From contig NC_081556.1 of the NCBI RefSeq assembly GCF_963082655.1, forward strand, positions 69,115,227-69,179,226: a stretch of DNA of 64,000 bases, in the 5' to 3' direction. Every line of letters starts with the position of its first letter. Position 1 is the first letter of the stretch. Under the pieces are notes generated by a model. The model saw only the letters and a list, made by a program, of their open reading frames with translations. It did not search any database and was not told the DNA's origin. This document shows, in pieces, positions 55,965 through 64,000 of the stretch. The position numbers and the translations under genes were made by a program. The DNA is from Stomoxys calcitrans (Eukaryota > Arthropoda > Insecta > Diptera > Muscidae).

Positions 55965-57815
55965 CGGACGATGAGACCATCACCCACTCCCAAGATGATC
56001 ATTAAGTGGAGGACTAATGATTGAGGTCATTCAGATAAACTTACGCCGGAGCGAGACATCTACGCACGCTCTGATGGAGAAAACCAGCCAGGCCAAATGA
56101 ATATTGTCCTAACTCGGGAGCCATGGACGACCCGGAAGAAAGTTTCTAGACTGGTATCCATATCATCTACCAATTATTCTTTGCTAACACTGGTATTCGG
56201 CCAAGGACCTGCGTTATTTGCCATAAAAATTTATATTATTATGCAATAGTGATGCGACAGTAAGACGGGCATACCTGGCATCACTTCATCCACCTTTCAA
56301 CTCTCCGGCACCACCAACAACGTCGAAGCTGCAACGGCTGGTGAGGAAGGCAAAGCTGTCCAGAAATAAGGTAATATTAAGATGCGATGCGAACTCTTAC
56401 TTAACAAGACCTTATAACACTTAGTATTAGTAATACCGCTACCTTTGTTAAAAAGAATAGGGAGGAGGTTTTAGATTCGATGATGTCTAGGCTTGGAGTG
56501 TCGCCATGGAGCATTCCTTCTCTGGCCATTGCTACACCTAGTTTAGAATAGCAAGGCCAGCACCGAATCCGATGAGCTTACGGAATAAGAAAACTTTAGC
56601 AAGATAGATTAGATGGGTCCAAGCATAGAAGACATTGACGACACTGTCAACAGGATTCCGACCGCATTAGTGGGGACTTAGGAAAATAGCTGTCCTCTTC
56701 GAGAAAGGAAATTAGCTTAAGAAAACCCCTGGATGACCGGGGAGATTTGCAATGTTGGGAACACACTTTATAATAGAGCTACGACGTCCGGATGTTTATT
56801 GGAATATTCAAATATTTATTTCAAATCAAACTCAAGGTCGGCTTTATTGGGATGTGTATTACACACGGCTAATGGAATGCAATAAGATTATCGGAGCGGC
56901 AAAACGTGCCTCCTGGAAGCTTTTCTGAGAACTGGTCGATATCGTTAATGACGCCGCCAAGATTAAAAAATTTCTCTCAAAAACCCATGTCCAAACTGAC
57001 ACGTAAGTAGACGACATGGGAGTGAGAGAAGAGACAACGGAGGACATGTTGAGGCTTTTGACAAAAAAGCATAATGAGATTGATCGAAGGAATCTCATCA
57101 AGTCATTATTTTCACAGCGAGCCTTTGACTTCCGTATGCTCTGAATGCCTTGCAGAAGAGCAAAAAGGGTTTTGCCGATGGCATACAACTAGGTTACTTA
57201 CTTACTACTGGGGGCTAGATGGGGCAATTTGACGCACCACGTTTCCTCAATAGAACGAATTCGATATCTGACAAGGTAAAATACTCAGGAGAGATCTTGG
57301 ACGGGAAACCTAATTTTAAGTGTCACATTCAGAAGCGTACCGAGAAGGCTGACAGATGTTGGGCACCATGGAGACGGGCCGTAGGCTCGAAATGGGGCCT
57401 GAATCCGAGGATAGTCCACTGGTTCTATAGGAGCATGATTAGATCAATACTTACCTACGCCTCAGTAGTTTGGTGGACTGCTATGGAGAAAAAGTGCAAC
57501 ATAAGGGCCACACAACAGGTTCAGAGATCATGCTGTCTTGGCATAGGCGGAGCGATGAGGACCACGCCCACTAGGGCACTGGAGACTATTCTAGATATCC
57601 GACCCATTGACATACCGATTATGTGTGAGGCAGCCACTGCGACTATGAGGAGCAGGTCATACCAATGCGGTATAATCGAGACGACTATAGAAAATTTGGA
57701 AGGGGTTTTCAATCTGATACCTGAAACGATACTTGAGGTCGAGTGTGAGGCACTGCTGCCAGCGGTACAGTTTTGGATTGGCGGAACCCTGGTAATGCCA
57801 TCTGGAAGATCATAA
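55965..57815 (+). mobile_element. LINE family A, endonuclease to thumb with the palm deleted (plus)
   Basis: Plus strand: MIEVIQINLRRSETSTHALM at the endonuclease start (56015), LTREPW with the catalytic E in a QEPW-like motif (56105), RRAYLASLHPPFNSPAPPTT (56268), VILRCDANS (56370), ARPAPNPMSLRNKKTLAR (56545), the linker VDDMGVREETTEDMLRLLTK (57010), then directly CRRAKRVLPMAYN (57150), so the whole palm is deleted. From 57219 the frame is open for 198 codons: APRFLNRTNSISDKVKYSGE, RSILTYASVVWWTAMEKKCN, CCLGIGGAMRTTPTRALETI. It ends at the RNase H start (MPSGRS, 57810). Confidence 0.85.
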
Positions 57816-57899
57816 TATATATGTATATGTTTGAATATATGTTTTTCGCTGCCTACCATAATACAGTTTTGCCAAAATCCGGTGAATAATGCATACCTT

Positions 57900-58440
57900 A
57901 TGCTCCATAGCAACTATATCGAAATATGTTCCGATTTGGACAAGATACTAATAAGTACAAGTCATTGTTCAATTGTGTATAACAAAATATTGGACTTTCT
58001 GATGGCTATATCTAAAAATAAACCGATCAGAACCATATACGACACGGATGTTGAAAGGCCTAACACAACTCACTGTCCCCAATTTCGGCGACATCGGACA
58101 ATAAATGCGCCTTTTATGGGCCCAAAACCTTAAATCGAGGGATCGGTCTATATGACAGCTACACCCAAATCTGGACTGATCTGTGCCACATTGCAGAAGT
58201 ATGTCGAGAGGCATAATTTAACTCACTGTCCCAAATTTCGGCGACATCGGACAATAAATGCGCCTTTTATGGGCCCAAAACCATAAATCGAGTAGAAGGA
58301 GGATGTCGAAAGGCCTTACACAACTCCCTGTCCCAAATTTCGGCAAAATCGGGTAATAAATGTGGCTTTTATGGGCCTAAGACCTTAAATCGGCGGATTG
58401 GTCTATATGAGGTTATATCAATATATAGAGCGATATCCCA
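57900..58440 (-). mobile_element. DINE-like element, subfamily 1b, fragment
   Basis: CACAACTCACTGTCCCCAAT, GGACAATAAATGCGCCTTTT and GATCGGTCTATATGACAGCT (58139-58158) are subfamily 1b unit motifs, as at 45092-46276. Neither end is present. One unit is shortened around 58290. Confidence 0.8.
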
Positions 58441-58499
58441 TCCCGTTATGATACCGAGGATCATGATAAAAAATTGTTTATTCACTTCATGGAAAAACA

Positions 58500-58690
58500 T
58501 TTGTTCAACCGTGCCTCGTGAGTGTATCGTGATTTTCTCGTGAGTCGTGGGCATGATTTCACTAACTCTCGCTTACGCAAGAAGAATTTTAATTCAATCG
58601 CGGTAACGCACGATCACGTGATTGGATTTGGATCTTGCTCAAGAATCACGTGACTCACGGTTGACACGACTTCTCACGTGTACACCTCTA
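58500..58690. promoter_or_regulatory. CACGTG (E-box) and CGTGA motif cluster
   Basis: CACGTG occurs at 58615-58620, 58647-58652 and 58675-58680. CGTGA or its complement TCACG occurs about ten times between 58505 and 58685. CACGTG is the binding site of bHLH factors. Because the window is transposon-rich, these could equally be subterminal repeats of a transposon whose end is GAGGTGTACACGTG (complement of 58675-58688). Confidence 0.3.
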
Positions 58691-59345
58691 GTTCAATTCG
58701 CTCCATCCGGTACTGATCTAAAGATTGGATCTGTGTGCCGGTCCGCTCATTGTTAAACGTCCCCTCGTTGGCAATGCATACCGTCAATGTGTACCAGAGA
58801 ACTGCATAAGACCCAATATTTGGCACTCAATATTTATGAAAAACACTCAATAGACACATATGTCTGTTAATTACATATAACTTAAAAATTAAGTTATAGC
58901 TCAATATTGAGGTGGCATACTATTTTAAGCTGCAATTAAAAAAAGTAATAACTTAGTTTTTAAGTGGCATACGTGTCTATTGAGTGCCAAATATTGGGTC
59001 TTATGCAGTTCTCTGATGTGTACGTCATGGCATTGAATGATTCTTCAATTTAAGTCTACACGACCTTCCCTTGACATAGGCATGCTGTTTGTATTTCAGC
59101 AGTTCGCTCTCGTTCGTGAGTCCCGTCGTATCCTGTGGAAGGAGCCTCAACATTTCCTGTTGTCACTGTTCTCACTCCCGTCTACTAACGTTTCAGTTTG
59201 GACATGGATTTTTCGGAGAAACTATTTCATCTTGGCGGCGTCATTAACGCAATCGACCCTGTTCGCAGAAAAGCTTCCAGGAGGTGCGATTTGCCGCTCT
59301 GAAATTCTAATTGTATTCCTTCAGCCGTGTGTAGAAAACATCCAT
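58691..59345 (-). mobile_element. LINE family A fragment (minus) interrupted by a hAT MITE
   Basis: 58697-58794 and 59023-59110 align with 36985-37180: CGGTACTGATCTAAAGATTG, GGCAATGCATACCGTCAATG. After that it jumps to the endonuclease-palm linker (CTTGGCGGCGTCATTAACGC, 59232-59251; AGAAAAGCTTCCAGGAGGTG, 59269-59288), so the N-terminal part of reverse transcriptase is deleted. Pseudogenic. Confidence 0.8.
58795..59014. mobile_element. hAT (hobo-like) MITE, 220 bp, with 8-bp target duplication
   Basis: The ends are inverted copies starting CAGAGAACTGCATAAGACCC and matching over 38 bases. The flanks are ATGTGTAC on both sides (58787-58794 and 59015-59022), which fits the hAT target rule (T at position 2, A at 7). 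The first 12 bases, CAGAGAACTGCA, equal the hobo terminal repeat as I remember it. No coding sequence. The left arm has an extra 20-bp piece repeating CACTCAATA. Confidence 0.92.
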
Positions 59346-59398
59346 ATGAAATAGCGCTTTTTTATGGGAACATTTAATATAATTTTTTTTAGAAAAAA

Positions 59399-59555
59399 AA
59401 CAAGTGAAAGCAGCGTGCTAAGTTCGGCCGGGCAGAATCTTATATATCCTCCACCATGGATTGCATTTGTCAAGTCCTTTGAATTACTTTTTCAAATATA
59501 TATGAGCTATATGAAGTTATTGATCGCACTTAGTACAGTTGTTGACTGTTGTTTG
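59399..59555 (-). mobile_element. DINE-like element, 3' end fragment
   Basis: ACAAGTGAAAGCAGCGTGCT, AAGTTCGGCCGGGCAGAATC, ATATATCCTCCACCATGGAT and TGCATTTGTCAAG form the 3' end. It stops soon after ATGAGCTATATGAAGTTATT. Confidence 0.8.
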
Positions 59556-59639
59556 AACCGTTGAGTGGAGCGGATGTTTTGTTGTTATAATAGGTCATTA
59601 TTTTTGGAAGACAAATTTAAGTAACTCATGGATAGCTGC

Positions 59640-62505
59640 GAAAGAGGTATCCATTAGCCGGTTGATGATCTGCGTCTGTTTCCAGTTGAGCGGCAGATCT
59701 AGAGCCCGCGAGTAGGCTTAGAATGGACTCCAAAGACCCAACAGCTGCGGAGATGGTATCAGACCGTAGCATATTGTCTGCTACTGAAACCTAGTAAGAT
59801 GGATCCAAAGACCTTTGCTAATGTCGCTAGGGACAGTTTGGTGATGGCAATTGTCGGCAAGGGAGAAGAACAGGACTGCATACCTAGGAATAATTGGAGT
59901 GGGATAGCCAATGGATTGTCATCGCTTTACTCCGATATCTCCTCCAGTTTGTGACGATGCAGGCTGGTATCGAAGCCGATACAGACTAATTGCCGTCGGG
60001 GATCTACGCTCATTTGAAATGTAATGTTGTGCGCTAAAAAGAGTGGTCAAATCTGGTCAGGGGCAGCACTAGACTTAGTCAAGAAGGAAGATATTCCTTC
60101 TCGACCAATTACGCATGCTTGAATACCAAGGATTCCCTCAGATCCTGAATCGATACTTGGAAGACTAAGGGAATGTAATCCCAATCTTTCATCCACCGAC
60201 TGGAAGATTGATAGATTGGATGAGGCTGATGGTGACCGGAGACATGCAGTATTCGCGCTAAACTCCAGCTGTCTCGCAGACCTCAACAAGTCTGAAGGGG
60301 TTGTGTCCTACGTCCTACAGAATAGGTTGTCACTGGTATGCATTCGTCGGAGTCTATTACGAAAATTGTCCTTTGGGCGGTAAGAAGTTTCGACTCCTTT
60401 AATTCGCCTGGCCCTGATGATGTATCACCGGTTGAATTACAAGCTGTGTCAGATAGTGTGCTTGTATCAGAATTTCATATATACCTGCAAGATGGAGGGA
60501 CACGAAGGTCATTTTCATTCCGAAAGCAGGAAAACCCCACCACACGAAGACAAAAGACGTTCGTCCTATTAGTCTATCATCCGTTATGCTGAAGACTCTT
60601 GAGAGGTTAATAGAAACAAATCTTAGGGCAAAGATCCCTGGAGGTAGCTTGTCGCGGCAGCAGCATGAAACCGTCCACTGGAACAGCCCTTCATGAGCTA
60701 GTCGGCTACATAGATGATTCTCTCGCTGTCAAGGAATATACAATGGTAACATTACTTGACTTTGTAAGTGCTTTCAATAAAGTAAAACCGACGCCAATCA
60801 TAAAGGAGTTGGAGTTTCTTGGCGTCAACTCTATCGTAAGAAAGTTTATTAACTTACTTACTAAAAGATGCATTACGGCAGGCTTGGGAATGTGGGTCTA
60901 AAAAGATGGGTCAGTAGAGGAATACAACCATTAACAATATATTATTGTCACTGGAAGAAGAAGGCGTAAAAGTGGTGAATGCTGATGACGTAGCAATTCC
61001 GGTCATGGGAAAGTTTCCCAGCACTGTAAGAGATATACTTCAGGAAGCTCTAAGTGCAACAGTAAAATGAGCTACCGAAAGTGATCTACAATATGTATAA
61101 ATCCGTGCAAGACAGAAATAGTTCTTTTCAGCAGGAGATACAAGTTGCCTACAGTGGAACCTGTCTCCTTGGGTGGAGAGAATGTTCCATTTACAGAAAG
61201 CGCAAAATATTCGGGTGTTTTGCTGGACAGGAAATTGAACTTCACATCCAACATGCGGACTGCGCATAAAAAGTCCACCTACTGCTCAATACTTAACCGG
61301 ATCCAAATGATGGCTTGTATGTGCATCACAGCCGCATTGAGAACGACACCATTTGATGCTCTGAATTTAATCCTACATCTTATGCCTCTCGGCATTGTCG
61401 CTAGACATGTCGCAGAGACCACTACCGTGATGTTAAGGGATCTTTCTTATTGGTCATGTAGCGGCTAAGGACTATGTGTTATCCTTGATACAATATCCGA
61501 TGTTACTGGCAGTGTGGATTACACCCTACCTGTGACGCATTTTGATAAAAAGTACTGCACCACTATTCCTGATAGAACCGATAGGAACTACGATATCCCT
61601 GGTAATAGAAATTACATGGTTTCAAACTAAACGACAAAGTGGGCTTTGGGCTGAATTCTAAAGATCTAGAACTGGTCATATCGAAAAGGTTACCTGACCA
61701 CTGCAGTGTGTATCAAGCGGAGATCATTGTAATTAAGGAAGTGGTGGAATGGCTAAGATATAATGTCTTTACGACGATTGGCATAAATATCTTCTCAGAC
61801 AGCCACGCATTCCAATTAATTCCTGGAGAACGTATTTCTGTCCACAAAATCTACCCTCGACTGTCGCAGATCTCGCAACGAGATGACAGGACAGTTCAAA
61901 ATTCACTTGTTCTGGGTGCCGGGCGACAGAGATATCCCAGGGAATTGTGAAGCGGACGAGCTTGCGAGACTACTAACAACGCGACATATTCCAGGGATAC
62001 TGGAATCTGTGGGTATGCCTCTAGCGACATGTAAGCTAAGTTTTCAGGACCAGGCCCGACGGACAACGAATTATAGATGGTCACAAAGAGGGGGCTGTGA
62101 GCATTCCAAAGCTATGTGGCCTGATCTAGATTTGAAGAGGTCTACCGCATTGCTGTCATTGGCTAGAACAGACGTCTCAGTCATTGTGTCCGTGATGACA
62201 GATCACTGTCTAATCGGAAAACATGCTGACTGACTGAAGGTTGCAAGCAACGACTTTTGTGTCCCGCCCTAGTAGTCAGAAGAAGTTCCACATTAGGTTC
62301 TCATTTCTTTGAGAACCTGTCTGATTTAGCTGATGTGAACATTCGTAAGTCATTGGGCTTTTTAAAGCGATCTGGATGGTTCAACGGTAGGAACTACAAT
62401 AGAAGGCATCTTCCTTCTTCTGTTCCTGTGACATCACAATGGACGAAACATTTAAGTGGGTCTGATGGCAGACTACCACTTAAACCTAACCAAACCTAAG
62501 CTATC
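59640..62505 (+). mobile_element. LINE family B, ORF1 to 3' tail, decayed (plus)
   Basis: Plus strand: an ORF1-like stretch (DPKTFANVARDSLVMAIVGK, near 59815), the start of reverse transcriptase (AVRSFDSFNSPGPDDVSPVE, 60380), IPKAGKPHHTKTKDVRPISL (60520), TGTALHELVGYIDDSLAVKE (60677), the first catalytic block LLDFVSAFNKV (60740), VVNADDVAIPVMGKFP (60975, in place of YADD), SLGGENVPFTESAKYSGVLL (61165), CITAALRTTPFDALNLILHL (61325), RNase H part FKIHLFWVPGDRDIPGNCEADELA (61893) and SVIVSVMTDHCLIGKHAD (62175). It closes with TAAACCTAACCAAACCTAAG (62481-62500). The endonuclease is deleted. Multiple frameshifts and stops. Confidence 0.85.
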
Positions 62506-62932
62506 GCAGTTGTTGGAAGTCATAACAAATCACCTCACGCAAAATTTCAGCCAAATCGAAGAAGAATTGCGCCTTCTAGAAGCTCAAGAAGTCTGATCGG
62601 GAGAACGGTTTATGTGGCGGGTATATCAGGTTTTAGACAGATTTAGATCATACTTGGCACAGTTATTGGAAGTTATAGCACAACAATTCGTTCATTTACA
62701 ATTCCAACCGACCTACAGTAATAAGAAGTATTTGTGCATAATTTCAAGCACCTAGCTTTACTTCTTCGAAAGTTAGCGTCCTTTCGGCAGACGAAGGGAC
62801 GGACGAACAGACAGACGGACATTGCTAGATCGACTTATAATGTCTTGACAATCGAGGATATATATACTTTATGGGGTCTCAGATGAATATTTCGAGTTGT
62901 TACAAACACCTATAGTGGAGGGCATAAAAAAA
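62506..62932 (-). mobile_element. DINE-like element, 3' truncated
   Basis: It starts inside a unit (GTTGTTGGAAGTCATAACAA) directly after the LINE tail. GACGGACGAACAGACAGACG, ATATATATACTTTATGGGGT and a shortened 5' end CCTATAGTGGAGGGCATAAA follow; the ATACCCCCATC part is deleted. Confidence 0.8.
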
Positions 62933-63193
62933 GGAAGTTGAAGTCTGTAACTAGCTCAAATTTCGTTTTAAACTACTACTCTAAAAGGCAACGAATATAT
63001 AGCGAATGGTGTGAATGGTTTCTTTTTATCAGTGTAGCATTTTTCATTTTGTTGCTTGACATGTAATGGTATTACACACAAAGCACGTCAAGTAGCAATC
63101 ATCGGAAACAATGAATAGCCATAAAGCCCTCTGGAACGGAGAAGCGGTTGGAGGGGATGTTGTATTTTGCTGTCTGACGGGTCATCAGAAAAA

Positions 63194-63318
63194 AGTCGGC
63201 TACAAAAAGGATGTCACTTATCATTGAGCTAAGATTTGAATCGAACAGCACTCATTGATATGTGAGAAGATTGCCCATGTTCCTTAATGAAATGCTCAAG
63301 GGTAGATTTGCATTTAAC
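63194..63318 (+). mobile_element. tRNA-derived SINE, 3' fragment
   Basis: GTCGGCTACAAAAAGGATGT, CACTTATCATTGAGCTAAGA, CACTCATTGATATGTGAGAA and TTGCCCATGTTCCTTAATGA match the end of the SINE at 31836-32107. The tRNA-like head is absent. Confidence 0.8.
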
Positions 63319-64000
63319 AGATATAGTGACGAAGTTCATGTACGCCTATCCCATGGTGAAGAGAGTAAAAATGTCCATTTGTCGCTCTTTGCAACAAGGG
63401 TGTCCACTCACTTTCTCGATAGACATAAAATCCAATCAATTGTTACGATTTATTGATTTTCAGTGTAGTTTCTGTTTCCTATTAAACGCAAACACTGTGT
63501 GACAAATTATCGACGTTTATATTTTTCATGCGCATACAAAGCACAACTCTTCATTTCATTGATGCTGGAATATCAGTTTCACATTTTTATGTACGATATC
63601 AAAAGAAACGCGCTCAAAGCGTGATCTTTTAAATAGTATCGAAACATGAATTGCTTAATTTTGTTCAATAGGTGCTTCTCAAAATCAAAAGCAAATTAGA
63701 AGAGTCACAATGGGAAGCGTTTAAGTTTGAATGGAATTAGCTACGGCAGTACTATTAAATCAATGGTGGACGTCGAATTACTTTCATTTTGGCAGCAGAA
63801 TGATCATTTTTAAACTTTAACTGCATATTGTGGTTATCAAATTATGGCAATTTGTTGCCAATTTGAAAATTAGTAAGAGTTAAAGCAGAAGCGTTCATTT
63901 ACATATTACATATATCAATTTCGTATTAAGTGTTACTTGATAAAAACAAAATACTGTACCACTATATCCCTGGTAGAAGACGTCACTGATCTCTAAACGA
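63319..64000. other. No recognisable gene
   Basis: AT-rich sequence with no recognised repeat or protein. Confidence 0.5.

Overview
This window looks like nuclear DNA of a higher fly (Diptera, most likely a calyptrate or muscid-type genome). That is an inference from repeat content: DINE-1/INE-1-like interspersed elements, a tRNA-derived SINE, Tc1/mariner and hAT elements, and non-LTR retrotransposons with RNase H domains. There are no operons, ribosome binding sites or dense long ORFs, and base composition is AT-rich. I recognise no intact host protein-coding gene. The only candidate is one exon-like stretch at 9481-9603 inside a GC-richer, repeat-poor island (about 9090-10160).

Layout: 1-7800 holds a DINE 3' end, a minus-strand LINE split by a DINE insertion (1060-3960), LINE scraps, a Helitron-like repeat and two SINE copies fused head to head (6905-7325). 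7813-14900 has a DINE, the GC-richer island, a foldback element (10508-10890), two divergently oriented LINE pieces and another Helitron-like repeat. 16255-21412 is a nest in which a DINE-type element sits inside a GTAC-rich repeat, next to a 1.9 kb Helitron-like repeat. 21520-23680 is a three-level nest: a mariner MITE inside a dead Tc1 transposon inside a DINE. 24600-30385 has LINE, DINE and LINE. 31698-33612 is a pair of DINEs with 5' ends facing each other, one carrying a SINE. 33662-34579 is a decayed mariner-superfamily transposon. 35410-38326 is the best-preserved LINE reverse transcriptase, capped by a mariner insertion. 38515-43440 alternates DINE and LINE pieces. 45092-49087 carries very regular 153-bp tandem arrays. 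49130-64000 has further LINE, DINE, Helitron-like and GTAC-rich repeats, a hobo-like hAT MITE with a clean 8-bp target duplication (58795-59014), and a SINE fragment.

The main structural theme is the DINE-like superfamily. Its copies share a 5' block (an inverted TATACCC/GGGTATA pair, then a run of GTCC/GTCT repeats), a 3' hairpin followed by a TTACTTGTTT-like end, and a middle made of tandem units. The spacing of those units is 153 bp in at least three sequence-divergent subfamilies in this one window. All mobile-element proteins seen are broken by stops, frameshifts or deletions, so nothing here looks autonomously active. Strand for DINE-like elements follows the Drosophila DINE-1 convention (GTCC-rich block = 5' end).
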